Assembly: GCA_013398175.1 (NCBI GenBank)
Contig: VZRZ01002645.1
Coordinates: 248,860-312,859 of the forward strand
DNA: 64,000 nucleotides
Direction: 5' to 3'
DNA from: Climacteris rufus
Lineage: Eukaryota; Chordata; Aves; Passeriformes; Climacteridae
Shown here: positions 44,163 through 57,700 of the stretch, one piece after another
How the letters are laid out: every line of letters begins with the position of its first letter
Numbering within the stretch: position 1 is the first letter of the stretch
Program-made: the position numbers and the translations under genes
The notes under the pieces: generated by a model
Databases searched by the model: none
Seen by the model: only the letters and a program-made list of their open reading frames with translations
What the model was told of the DNA's origin: nothing

Positions 44163-47100
44163 GGTTTGGGACAGAAGCTAGCTAATATTCCTGTGTGAAT
44201 AAAGAAGCACTGAGACCTTCAAAGCTTTGGTTCCTTATCCTTGTGTACAGGAACACCTAGTTTGTAGATGATGTCGGTTTTTTTTTCCAATGGACTGCTG
44301 TTTTTACTTTTTAAATAGGGACGATTTTAAACACAGCATTAGTGGGTGTTCTCTTCTAAGGGAAAACTATAGATACATATTGCTCGTTGCACTGTTCCCA
44401 TTCATGCTACTTACATGAATTTCTTTAATAGATTTGACTATTACAGCAGCCAAAAAAAAAGTAAAAATACAAACACGTTGAAGGCGTACCAAAATGCAGC
44501 GGTGTTGGAAAATAAAAGCAAAATTAAATGCATGGCAGTAAATATACACAGTGCTGGAATGAGAAATGGATAAATTTATGTGCATTACTGTAGAAATTCC
44601 AATAGAGCATTCTGCAGTGGTGAGGCTTTTGCCCTTGCACCACTGATTCTTGTAATGGTAGAAGCCTTGGCTGGCAAAACAGCACTTAGACACGGCTGAC
44701 TTAACCACTAGACTGAGCTATTAAATCTTACAGAAGTGATGGCTGGGGGTAAGCTACACATAGATAGAATGAATAGCAACACCTGTGACCATAACTTTGA
44801 TAATGTAAGTCTTAGGGCACAATAATCAATGGATGTAAGATGGTTCGTGTACATCAGGAGAAATGGAAAAAACCTTTACCTTGTGTGGTTGAAGAATCCT
44901 CAAGTTTTGGACTGCAACTGTCCCAGAGCAGCTGCTGCTGCTCTCAGGGAAACATGGAGCCTCAGGTTGACTTCCTCGCTTTGTCCACTGGAATTCACAA
45001 TCCCATTCTCTGTTTGCTGAAAGTGCCCAACGTTTCCTTGCTCTGATCCCAAGTCCTGCCTTTCTCCATAACAGCTGGGGACAGCAGAAGCAGCAGCCAC
45101 ACACTGGGAGGTTCCACTGTGGAGTAGCTGCTGTGCAAGGACCCCTCATCCCAAGGGCCCTCGTGGAAGCCCTCGATGGCCGTAAGTGGCAGGCGACCTG
45201 TGTGACCACATATCCACGTTAAATCCACTTAGCTTAATAGATACCTGCTGTCTGTATACAGGACTGCTGCTGGAACTAAGTATGTATGTCTTAAGGATTT
45301 TATAGACATTAGGATTTCCTTTTGTTTTTCTGTAAAGCTTGTGATTTTGTTCATCTTTTGTAAAAATTCTTATTCATGTGCAGTTGGATGAGAAAGTAAA
45401 AAACAACCGGTGTTTGTACAGATGTATTTGTGGTCATAGTTGTGAGGTGCAAAATGTTGAACAAAATGAACTTTGGGAAAAGCTGGAAAATTCACTCGAG
45501 GTCAGCGCCAACTGAAGGAGGTAAATTACAGGAACATAACACAAGTTGTATTTGAACAGGCTGTTGGAAGTAATCAGAATTAGTAGAGGTATTTGACTGG
45601 GTTTGCACCTGGTTTTAAGTTGGTTACAGTAACTGATGCAGAAAGTTGTCTGTGTAATGCACTTAACTTTGTTTACCAGGAGGTACCGTCTGAGCATCTC
45701 TGCAGAGGAAGCTGCGTGTGCTGCACCTGCTTTAGACAGTTTAGGAGCGGTGAGATACGATGCTGCTAATTAATTATGTAGAGTTTTAGCACTTAGTGCA
45801 ATTCATTAATGAACTCGAGCAGGAACAGGTTGTTGCTCAGTTATCTTAACAATAGATACTCATATAATGTCGACTCTTGAGTTTTGATCTTTTTATTAAG
45901 AGCTTTTTATATTAAAAAATATGTAATATATATACTTTCTTTCCCCCCCTAAAACAAACCATGTTTTATGTGCCCAGGGGTGAATTGGGCTCTCTGCACA
46001 AAGCAGAGTGAGCTGGCTTTGCTAACAGAACCGTGTCAGGGTGCCAGGCTGGGGGTGCTGAGCAGTGCCTGTTCCACACCAGGTGCTCCTGCTGCTGGAG
46101 TGGCTCTGTGGACCCTGTCCCACTGGAGACCCCACAAAAGCCTGGCTTCCAAAAAAACCCCACAGAACTGATTTGGTAATAAGGAATTACTTAAACTGAA
46201 GGATGTGTTTCCCACATTCATCTTTCAACTTTGAAGAAAAATGATTTTTTACAACCTCAAAAAAACCCACAACCAGCCAACCCTGTGCAAATAGCAAGAG
46301 ATTATGTAACCATGCCAAATGACAGTGTACAGTAAGTTTCAGAGTGCAAGACTGTGGTCTGTTGATGGTGATTGTGGGGAAACTTTCTTGGTCAGGATCT
46401 TGCTATTGGTGGCATTACTAATACTGTGCTTTTAAATGTTTAAATTCTTTATATAGTATTTTAAAGTGTGATGGAAGGTTAAGTTGTTGAGCTACTGCTT
46501 ATTAAACAATTCTTACATTTAAAAGGTTCATTTTTTTCTTCAGAGAAGAAAAAAATTTCAAGACTTCTTTAATCCATAGATGCCTGAGTATAGTAACCAA
46601 GTCCTTACTGTTAGGAGCCAGTGAGCTGTTTGCACTTTGAGAACTGGTAAAGAACAAAAACTAAATTAAAGTCAACATTCCCTGTGTTTGAATCATGAAT
46701 AAGTTACTGTCAGGACACGGCTTGTGTACATTTAATTTTCAGATGGGCTTCTCGGTTCAATTTTTCAGTTTTTGGGTTTCCTCTATTCCAGCTGTAGCTA
46801 AGAGTCTGCATAAAGAATACATCCAGAATATCCAATTGTATAATTCTCAGATGTCTTCAGCACCACATTAAATCAACAGCTGTGATGAAACAGAAAACTG
46901 GAAAAGACTTTCAAAATTGACAGACACCTTGTTAGGAAAACTGCAGCCTTGGTAATGTGGTTGTGTTTTTAATCTGGCATTTTTGTCCTTGACCAGAATT
47001 TTAAGGGTGAACTTGATTAAAAACAAGAAGGACTCAGGTTAGGCTTTGGATTCTCCTGCAAACAGTGGCAAGTGCAGGGTGCACAGCAGGATGTGGGATG

Positions 47101-50100
47101 AATCCTACACGGAATTGTTACTGATAGAAAGGTGCCTGTTGCCCTTCTGTCACTGGTTGTGTGCTATATTGGCAATATTTGGTTTTGAGTTTAGATCTTA
47201 CTAAATAGTCTTGTAAAATGTAACTGTTTCATGATTTGCTCCTCTTCTAGAGGAATAGCTGACCTGTTGCTGTGGTGTGTCTGCAGTACTGCAGTGATAG
47301 AACGTGGCACTTACACAATGCAAAAAGAGTTATCTAGAGTTTGTACCTTTTCTTATAATAAATGACACCTTCAACTCCCAAGGGCTCCTGGATGGTAGTA
47401 AATTAAAATGGTTTGGGGCTTGAGAAGTATCTGTGCTTGTATCATTTGAATCCAGAGATTTTGTGGATGGTGTGGTTCTGTTGTAAATGCCTGGTAAAAG
47501 GGGTGTGCAGTGCTGCATTGACAGTATGTTTGCAATAGTTGATGAGTTTGAGTTTGGTTTCGTTATGCAGGTCACATATTGTGTCTGAAGGCTGCTAAGA
47601 GAATTGCATTTTTGGTCATGTTAGTCTGTACTGAGAGAATAAATGTTAACAGATGCAATGCTGTGAAGTTTAGTTTCATTGCCACCGATTTACAGAAGTA
47701 TGCTGGCTTTTTTTTTTTTTAATATTTAGAATTGAGGAAAATCTCAAACATCTACATTGGGTTATCTTTTTCCTCTAAACCCATTCACAGTCATCCCAGT
47801 ACATTGAATAGTTGAGGTCAGTAGTTAAAAAAACAAGGCCTGAAACAACAAAGCAAGAAGCCAGACAGAGTGTCAGGGTCTGACAGAGGTCAGAGGGCCT
47901 GAGCTGGGAGGGTGCTAATGCTCACAGTGAAGTTGAAAAACTTCCTTAGTTATGGCTGCTTGTAAATAAGAAGTATTTAGGGAACCATGGCTGGAAGTTC
48001 ATTTAATGCTCCAGCTCCATCAGACAGGTTGGAGCTGCTCTAGTGCTGTGCTGGCACACAATGGAGAGACTAAAATGCAGCTTGGAACAAGCACAGTGAA
48101 GTACTTTTAACACCAGAGCTGTCCTTGGGCTCCCTGTGTTTACACTCTCGTCCCAATTCAAGGGGGGAAGGCTACTGAGTCTTTAGTTTTAAGCTATGAA
48201 GTAGAAGCATTTTGCTCTAGCAGTGACACCTAACAGGATCATTCACCCAGATCAGTTCCAGGCAATCAGGAATAGTATTTTCTGTTTTCTAGGACTTGGT
48301 TTAAAAATCAAAACCAAAACTCACCAGCAAAACCAGAAAAACATTTGTAATGTTGGTGTACCCTTGAGAATACCACAACCCCCCACACCCCTGATATGTG
48401 ACTTTCATGTTTGATTTTTAAAAAAACTCAGAAGCAGACTTCCAGGATTGGCTGTCAGATGCTGCATTTCATCTCCAGGAGTAGTTACTGCTGCTCACAG
48501 CAGGCTGAAGTCTCACTGACAATTCACCTGTCTGTCTTACCCCAGAAAATAAACTTCCACACATTATCTGTAACAGTAGCAAATCACTGATTTGAAGGAG
48601 GACCTGTTAATGAAAAATTTCAGCATGTTTCACTACATCTGTTTTGTTACTAGGTCAGTTGTGTAAATTCTTCACTAAGTACAAATGAAATTGGTTCTCC
48701 TTTTCCAAAGCAATGATGCCAGAATCCTATTTGAGCTTTCTGCTGATAAGGGCCTCTTCAAATACATCAGATTTGTAGTTTAATTTGAAAATGTTTGAAG
48801 TTGTTAAAGTGTCATTTAACGTTTCCTTTCAAGTGTAGAAAAACATTTAAATGTAGTCTTGCAGGATAAAGACTTAATACATTATAGACTGTAAATCTTC
48901 TTTGTAAAAACTATTTCTGTTTTTTTCTTGTATAGAAACAAATCTCAGTTGTGAAACCCAAAGATGAATAAAGCTGTTTAAAGGGAAGGTTTTTAAATTG
49001 CATTTATTAAAACTTAAGCACATTTCAACACTTGTGACACGAGGCTTCAAAGACAGGTGCTGTGTCTGGTTGCCGTGTGGGTTTGCAGCCCCAGCGCTGC
49101 ACTGGTGGCCGATGGACAGCCTGGGCTGCTGCCTCATGTGGGACTGAAGGGCAGGGCAGGAACTGGAGAGGAGCATCCAGTGCTGTGAGGGACTGAGTGA
49201 TGGCTGGGAGCCTCAGCAGGGCTCAGTTGGATCTGAGGTTTCAGAGCTAGGAGACAGACTGTCATGTACTCTGACTGAGCTGGAGAGGGACGTAAGAACC
49301 AACAGAAGCAATGACAGCAACAGGTAAAATGTTACTTAGATTTGCTGGTAAAAGTGTTTTTCACCAGGTAATCTGGGACTTGGATTGCAGACCCATCTGT
49401 GACTTTTAACAGTTATGGTCCTGTCCTGCAAGCAGTCATGTTACAGAAAGAGTGATCAAAATAGTACAGACTGAGCCTTAACTGTATCTCACTGCTCTGA
49501 CCATGGCTCACAGCAAGGCAAACACCTGGCATTGGAGCCCGGGATTTGGTGAGGCTCTTCTGTAAATGAATATCCAGGTAGGGGTTCATGGCTCCCATTC
49601 ATCAGCTACATCTCTCTGTGGCTTTGTTTTTTTCCAATCAGCACAACAGGATGAGCATTATCTTGGCTGCAGTTCCAGGCCAGATACACAGGCCAGGGAT
49701 GTTAAAGATCAATTATCTGTGCTGCATTAGTTGATCTTCATTGAAATTGCTAGCAAGGAGGCATGGAAGGTAAGGATTTGAAGAAGTCAGCAGCCCTGCC
49801 TCTGAGCTGTGGCACTCCCACTTTTTAGAGTACACAAAGGCTTCTAAGCATCATGGTAGGGTGAAAAAATACTGTCAAGTGCAGTCATTTCCACATACAG
49901 AGAACTAAGACACTTTAGAAAAGCAGTTAATAGACAACTTGTGCTATTTGCACAAGGTCCCCTGAGGTATCTGAAGGGGTTGCAGAAGGCACTGAAAGCA
50001 GCTCATCCTTCCTGCTTGCTTACAGTCTCCTTCCTTCAGCTTCCTTCAGCTTCAAGCTGTACCTGTTCTCTGGGACTTCCTAAGGCAGTCACCCAGGGTT

Positions 50101-51546
50101 GCTTTTCCTTGAGTCATACTCAGTTGTCCCCTGAGAAGTCTTTTGCCAGAGGGTTCCAGCTGAAAAGATGGATGAATGTCCTACAAGGGTGTGACTGGGG
50201 AAAGGCAGAGGAGGCAGCTGTTCCACCAAGACAGCGTTTCTTGGCCAAAAACCAGACCTGAGCAATTTAACTCCACAGCAGCACGTAGAGTTCTTGCCTG
50301 GGCCAGATGGGGAGGCAGCAGAAGGAGGGGGAAACCTGAAAGCTTGAGGAGTGTGTGTGAGCTTTATGCACTGATGAGAGCAGGCACCCACAGAACAGAG
50401 GCCAAGTAAGGTCTGAGGCCTTTGGAAAGTGTAACTTCACCTGGCTTGCTTTCACACCAAACAGAGCGAAGGGAAAATTCAGCCAAAGGAAGAGTGGATG
50501 TCATGGCAGTGGTCTGAGGACAACAGAAAAAGATGTGACAAATAATGGGAAGAAAAAACATGTAAAGCTCTAACTAAACAAAAATCATCTGAGAAGAGGA
50601 ATAGCTCCCTGGATGGATGAAAACAGCTGAAGATGCCCTTCAGAACCAGTTTAGCTGAAAGGCCAGCAGTTGGCACAGAGGACAGGAGAGGTAGCACTGC
50701 AGAAGTTGATGAAGAATGCTGTCCAAATCCAACAAAACACAGAGCAGGCAGAGCATCAGGAAGAACACAGAGAGAACCATTGGCCTGAGGTTACCCACCT
50801 TCAGCAATGGGCAAACAGAACAAGGGGATGGGGGATGTGGTTTGCTGTCTTTCAAAGGAAAGAGGCTAAAGAGGCTTTTGCTATGAAGGTAGAGGTCTGT
50901 AAAACAGGAAAAAATGGAAATGAACCATTAAATTTTTTTTAAGAGCGCTATAAAGCCAGATATACCCATCTAGTACAAAGGCAGTACAATTTGAATTCTC
51001 AGAGCAAGATGTTAAAATCAAGTTCCTTTATGGTTGTATTCTTTTAAATCCTAATAAGTGGTTTTAAAATAGAACAGCTGCTTTGTGACAAAGCTGCTTT
51101 ATGTTATTTCAAAGAACGGCTATCCTTAATGGCAGCAGGAGACACAGAGCCACCAGCAGGCAACATTAAATCATTGAATTTTGAGTCCCTTTGGGTCTGG
51201 AAACAGAGAGAGCACACAACTGCAGTAAATGATGTTTCTAGATGAGCATGCTATTAAAATTAAGTTAGACATCAGGTCTCCCCCAAGAGGATTGCTACAC
51301 CTCACTTCACCAAGCAGCCTCCACCTGCCTACAGCTTCACTCTCCTTCAGAACCTTCAGGACACTGATCTCACAAGGAAAAGCTGAATACCCAAGTCCAA
51401 AAAGATCTTCTTTCACAATGAAGAAAAGGCTAAAAAAGTAGCCATACCATTGTTCATATACTTCACCATTTTACTCGTAATTCTTCCTGAAGCAAAGTAG
51501 TTCTGATACATTTTTGGAGCAGGATGCTTTGCTTTGCACAGTAGAG
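44163..51546. other. Region between the KLC1 and XRCC3 stop codons
   Basis: This 7.4 kb separates two convergent genes. The left part is probably KLC1 3' UTR, of unknown extent. I see no conserved reading frame, RNA gene or clear mobile element. Two slightly GC-richer patches (44880-45210 and 45970-46160) carry open frames on both strands without recognisable similarity. A candidate mini-exon with acceptor TTTTTTCTTGTATAG lies at 48936-48971, encoding KQISVVKPKDE-stop in phase 0 with AATAAA overlapping the stop. A short direct repeat (CTTCCTTCAG twice) occurs at about 50030-50049. Confidence 0.65.
44198..44203 (+). terminator. KLC1: Proximal KLC1 poly(A) signal
   Basis: AATAAA lies 36 bases after the KLC1 stop, followed by a U/G-rich stretch (CTTTGGTTCC, CCTTGTGTAC) 25-50 bases on. 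It would give a very short 3' UTR. Further AATAAA hexamers at 44511, 47357, 47638, 48548 and 48967 could serve longer 3' UTRs. Confidence 0.6.
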
Positions 51547-51769
51547 TTATTTTATTCCTTTTACACCTTCCATTTGTACTGTGTAGTAGCAAAAGGATGG
51601 AGGGAGATGAGGAGCAAAAACTACTCTTAAAGTCCTCATGCTTCCAGTGCAGTGTGATGCCACTCCAGAGGATTGTCCAGGCAGTGATATCCGGCTGACC
51701 ATCAGTCTCATCAGCAGCTGATTTGACCAGGTTATTCCAAGTGCTGGAGTAACTCTGTTACCCACTATC
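51547..51769 (-). CDS. XRCC3: XRCC3 last coding exon (residues 274-347) and stop
   Basis: Acceptor TTTCTTTACAG. It encodes IVGNRVTPALGITWSNQLLM and continues to EGVKGIK with TAA at 51549-51547. The ITW.NQLL block and the RTLRV..APHLPPS block are typical of XRCC3. An AATAAA hexamer overlaps the last codons (minus strand 51556-51551). Confidence 0.95.
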
Positions 51770-54700
51770 CTGTAAAGAAAATATTACACATTTCTGTGTG
51801 TATGGACTTGATATGAAAGATTTTCACTTCTGTTGTAACAAAGTTGCAGTGGAAGAAATAATGTACCATCTCTCTATTTAACACTGTTTGCTATATTGAA
51901 AACTACAGATCTTTGGAGACAGAGGTGACAAGGTTTACTCAGACAACTGTTGTTAGGTTCTCTCTATGGCAAGGAAACAGCTGGAAGAGAAATGCTTCTG
52001 TATAGAACAGCTGTCATTCTTCCAACTACAGCCACAGGGAATACCTGCCTCTGTCTGGACAGGCCCCTCCTGCGACAGGAAAACCACAAGAGGAAAATGG
52101 TTGAACTTCTAGTATTTGAAGTGTGTAACTGTTTGCCCTGGATTCCATCTGAAGGTATATTTGTGTAAATAGAACACTGCATACATATGACTTTCAACCC
52201 AGTGTTTAAAACATTTTTTTCCCCCTGGAAACAATGCAGTTTCTCCAGTAGAAGAATTACAAGATAACCAGGGAAAAAATAATAATTGAACCTTATCCTT
52301 GTTCTGTGTAATTTTCAGAATCTGAAGGACATAGTGAACTTCTCACAAACACCCATTTATGTAGCACCCAGCTTATGTAGTAAATCAAGGTTATAGTTAG
52401 GATTCAAACAACAAATATGTACATTTGAGTCCTGCTAATATCTTGGTGTCAAAAGTTACTGTTTTGGGTTTTTTTCTTAGCCCACTAACAAAGCCAACCA
52501 CTAAGGTTTGATTGCTATATTTTTTAAGCAGACAGAAGGTGCACTCAGCTATATGAGAGACAAGAGAAACACAAAAATACTCTTCTGTAAGCAGGTACTC
52601 AACTCATTACCTCCAGGGAATTTTTCCTGCTAATTTGTGAACAGGGATTAGGACATAAGTGTGTATGACAGTTTCTTACCCTTCACAGCACATGAGCTAG
52701 TGCTGATCTCCAGCAAATACAGCATTGCTGGGTAAATGCCCCACTGCTCTTCATGTGACCTCATGGTTTATACTGGAGTTACAAAGCACACAGTGGTTCA
52801 GTGCTGCTGTGTTTGACATTGTTCCACTGCTGGGGCTGACTCACCTGCAACTGCACTGAGCAGCTTCCGACTCACTCACTGCATCTGTCACCTGAAGCAC
52901 AAAAACAATGTTTGCAGCTGACCTGAGGTTATGTGTTTGTACTGAGCAAGCACGAGGGCAGGGAAGGGAACAAAGACAAGAAAATCCAAATTATCAGATC
53001 ACAGATTAAGCCAAGTTAGAAATTCCTTACCTTTCAAGGCAAACTAAAAGGGAATTGTGAATTACAAACTGAGTGTACAGCATTATAACTATTTAGCTGG
53101 CTACAGCTTACATGAATTAAACTACTTCTAGATGCTTAACTTGTTAAAAAAAAATAACCACAAATAAAAACCCCACATTCACAAAACTGTTCCAATGCTG
53201 TAGCTGGAGATAAAAAGTACAAAAGCCCAAATCTCCCAAAGGTGCCCTGTTCTCAATGATTTCACTTCCTTTGAAGTTTCCCAGCAGTGGCCTGCCTGCA
53301 CACTGACTTACCCCTTTCCAAGGCTGCATTCCAAGTATGAATGGTTCACCTGTGGCATTCATATGCTCCTTCCATTTGTGAGTGGACTAAGAGGAGTGTT
53401 TTGCCTTGTTCTCTCAAAAAAAATACTCCTTGTGACCAGTATTATTGTGGCCTTGTTTTGGTCCAGCTCAAGTCAGCACATGCTCTCTATTGCTTCAGTA
53501 ATCCCAGCAGCTACACAAAAATGCTGAGCTCCACAGAAATGCAGCAAAGTCCCTGGTGTTTCTGTCTCCTGGAATACAACTGTGCCTGCAGAGTTCCCAG
53601 AGCAGTCCTGCTGGCAATGGCATTTGAAGCCAGTGTTAAGAAAGGACTCTGTTATTTTGTTTTGAAGCTTTGTGCAGTCGCTATATGTTTCTGGTTTTGT
53701 TAGCTTTAGTGGGCAACATTTGAGAACATTAACAGTATATAAAAGCTAAAATTATGTTCTTAGGCTTTGAGTAGTTAAAATTTAGTAGTTTAAGTACATC
53801 AGTTTAAGGAAGCTTCAGTTTCCATCAGTCATTAATACTCAGCTGACAGTGGCAAATACACCGCTATGAAATCTGCGTTCACACGGCCTGCACCATCACC
53901 CTCCAGCCATTTATTAAACGGTCCCTGTAGAGTAAGAAGCAATTTGATATCATACCTGGTTAATGCACATGATGGGAGTCCTGAATCTCGTGCTTAAGCT
54001 GTGAAGCTGTGCCCCAAAGGTCTGCAGATAGCGAGCCTTGAGAGCAGAGTGGGCAGCGCCGAACTCGCAGCGGAACAGGGCGGCGATGGAGTCGATGACC
54101 ACGAGCCGCACCATGCCCCGCGCCAGCAGCAGCGACAGCCTCCTGGTGATGCACTGCTGGAAGGTGTCCTGCCACACACACAGCCACAGTGACACAGGGC
54201 AGGGAACCCTGCTTGGGACATCAGCACATCACTACAGCTGTCACCGCTGCAGCACCAGCACAAGCAGTTTCTAATCATGAAGGCAGCTTGTGGATTTCTA
54301 AGTCTCACCAGTAACCACATCTGGTGGTTTTATTTAATAGACCAAAGTGCAACCTCCAATTACCTGCAGCTCTGACTTTACTGATACTTCCAAATCTCAA
54401 GGGTGTAATACTCCAACCCTAAACCATCCCTGTTTTCATAGAGTAATAGAATGTTAAGGGGTTGGAATGGATGTTAAAGATCATCCAGTCCCAACCCCCC
54501 TGCCATGGGCAGGGACACCTCTCAGTAGATCAGGTTGCTCAGAGCCACACCCAGCTTGGCCCTGAAGAATGCCAGGAATGAGGCACCCACAGTTTCTTTA
54601 AGCAACCTGTTCCAGTATCTCACCACCCTCACAGTAAGGAATTTCTTCCCAATATCTAACCTAAATTTCCCCTCTTTCAATTTGTACCCATTTTTCCTTG

Positions 54701-57700
54701 TCCTGTCTCTACAGTTCCTGATGGAGAGTCCCTCTCCAGCTTCCCTGTAGCCCCTTCAGACACTGGAAGGCTCCCATGAGGTCCCACACAACCTTCTCTT
54801 CTCCAGGCTGAACAGCCCCAACCTTCTCAAGCCTGCCTGGCAAAGGAATGGTTCTCACTGAAACACTCAGGACTCAGGAGCAGCATTAAATATTCCAAAC
54901 AAGACTGTGCTGCTCTTCCACTAATGACCCATTAACAGTAAAATACTGCATCAAATCCATATTGATCAAGAGTCTTAGAACTCATTTTGTGCTGCTACTT
55001 ACTAGGTCTGCTGCGCACTCAACAAAAATATTATTTCCAAATCTGATCTTCTCTATGACTTCAGCTGGAACATCTGCACGCAGCTTGTGCTGTTGACCTA
55101 TGAGCTGCTGCAAACGTTTACTTGGGAATGCATCTTCTGTACAGATGTAGACAGCTCCTGCAGCCAAGGAAACCACCTGTGATTACAACAGGGCTCTTAC
55201 ACGGTTTTCTGAACAGCACACAAATTATACAAGGCATTCTGCACTCAAAAGCTACACATATAGAGCTGGAAATTTATGTTAATTTTTTTTTGCAACTATA
55301 TTGAATCGATGCTGAACAAAACCCCCACTTATGTGACCTTCCTGTAGATGGTCCTTTTTTTTTGGTGCCAGCTGAGACAAGTGGATTTAGTACTCTCCCC
55401 TGGGTGACACTCATGGTGCACAGCTCTGGAACAGCCATCCATCTGCCCTTGGTGACCAGGAGTACCATAGTTTATCCAACCCACAGAGTGACACTACATG
55501 GCCTGTTTCAGTCAGAAATCCTAAACACAGCACTATGTACTATGCACAATATTAACTATGCCAGCCAAATCCAGTACTTTGATTCATGTCACTCAGTGTT
55601 TTCAAGCTTCTTGGTTTTAAATTTACATATAGAAGGGTACTGATTGTCATAATTTCTAAGCCAGTTTAAAGAAAATCGCTCATCCAACCTCATTCCAACT
55701 AACTTCCTAAAAATGGTAATTAGATAAAAAACATTATACTTCAATCCCATTACTGTGAGTGATGTCTGTAGATTTTCACTGTGGTTTCTGGTTACCAAGT
55801 AAGCATTACTGCAGAGAAAATTAACCATGCACATCAAAGATGCTCAGCTGACAGTGGTAAACGAAAGTGGAAAATAAAGCAGAAATACAAGCAGTATTTT
55901 CTTTATTAAAATACTGTTACTGTTATTGCAGAACTAATCAGAATTAACAGCTAAGACTTCTAGGGCTACATTTAAGGATTAAGCCCACTCACTACAGTGG
56001 CTGAGGCTGCTAACACAGCTTGGCAGATGACGTGTTTGGCAATATGAGACATCCTGAACATTTCCACCCCAATGGTCCATCCCAACATTAGCTCTCCAGG
56101 GAGTGGAGAGTCCCATTTCCGGATGCAACTTCCAAATCCTGTACACTCCACTGAAACAAACATAAAACTATATCCAGTAGTGGAAATGAAAAGATCTCAG
56201 CACTAGATCAAGTAAAAATGAATGGTTATTTTACCAATAAAAATATTTTGCTGATGAACACCTGTGTAAGACAGGGTATTGAATCCAGAAAATCTTCTGT
56301 ATGAGACAAAGATGAGTCTAAGCCCAATTTATTTTAGGACTAAAACTGCATCTTCATCTTAACTGTCCCCAACACACTGTCACATGTGACCATCCCTGAC
56401 ACTCATCAGGTAATGCCAAAAACTGTACCCATGCCCACTAATTAAAAAAATGGTCTTTGACAAGTGAGAATTAAAGCCCTTCCCCAGTTACTAGCAGACT
56501 GAAAAAATACACAATTATCATTCATGCCTCCCACAGGAGGTACTGAAATGTTTCTAGAATTTCTACTTCCATTCTACCTAATGACAGGTTGAAATTAGAC
56601 TTTGTCTCCTTTTTTTACTTTCCTTGGCCCTAGCAGCCAATAGAATATGGTCTCTATTCCTAATTCCCAATTGCATTATGTATATTCTTCTGTAGGAGGG
56701 AACTGAGGGCTGTTTGCAGTTTACATTTGACACAGAGTAAGGACCACAATAAAGCCTTAGTGACCAGAGAAGTCATGATCTGACCATGAATCCTGAACTA
56801 CAACATTTGAGAAACTAAAGAATTTGAACCATGAATATTCTCTATACTTACCCCACCTTCTTCCTAGCACTTGAGTGGATGGAATTCTGAATTTTGAACT
56901 ATGGGCATAAATGCTGTCTCTTAAGTCATACAGAATTCCTGTTAGCCACAAATGAGCACATGAATTTCCATCAGCAAAGGAGGAAAAAAGATTGAGACAA
57001 TTACTCCACAGTTTCTCATATCCATTAAGTTTACAGTGACATCAGCAGTTTGTGGAATACTATCTGAACCTGTACGAAGTTCAGGCAAGGAAAATACAGT
57101 AAACTATTAATCATATTGCTTAACTGCTTAAGGCTTTTTAAACTGCTAATTATTCAGCAGTTAATGAGGTGAATCTTAATTTTCTTGAGTATTTCCCTAG
57201 GTTAATTTCTCCTAATTGGACTAATTTTCAAATCACTTTCCAGCTTGACAGTGACAGCTGAGTATCAGATAGGCAGGTGAGTATCTTTACTAAGGGCAGT
57301 CCATGTACTCCTATCAGAAACTCAGTTTCATGATTTCTAAAAACCCAGTAAGTCAAGAAAAATTTCCAAACACAAATCTGACATGATGTATATCTAACAC
57401 AAGTACTCAGACAAGCTAATTACATGTTACAACAGTTACAGCACAAAACTGAAAATCATAATGGTGCAAAGTCAAACTCAAGTAAACAAACAAAAAATAA
57501 AGTAAACACACTAAGATACACAGCTTCCTTAAGCCCATGAGGTTTCTGAATTTCATGCTAAAAAATCCTGTGCTAACAGCAGCTCCTAAAGGAAAACATT
57601 CTGGCCTTCTCAGCTACCATTCTTACTCAAGCTGACTGCCTTTTGCACAATATTGCCTCATTCTGAAAGACAGGGATTTCTGTACCCTGAATACTGGGCT

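Noticed and set aside
44826..45209. Open frames on both strands in a GC-richer patch after KLC1
   Set aside because: Considered as a downstream KLC1 exon or a retrocopy. No protein similarity was seen, and no acceptor in the right phase.
51414..51441. ATGAAGAAAAGGCTAAAAAA-type coding end as a possible short KLC1 alternative tail like the mammalian MRKMKLGLVK
   Set aside because: No acceptor precedes it and the residues do not match beyond lysine richness.
53994..54320. 108-codon minus frame and plus-strand frames over XRCC3 exon 5
   Set aside because: They are shadows of the GC-rich Walker B exon; the real frame reads LVVIDS and CINQ.
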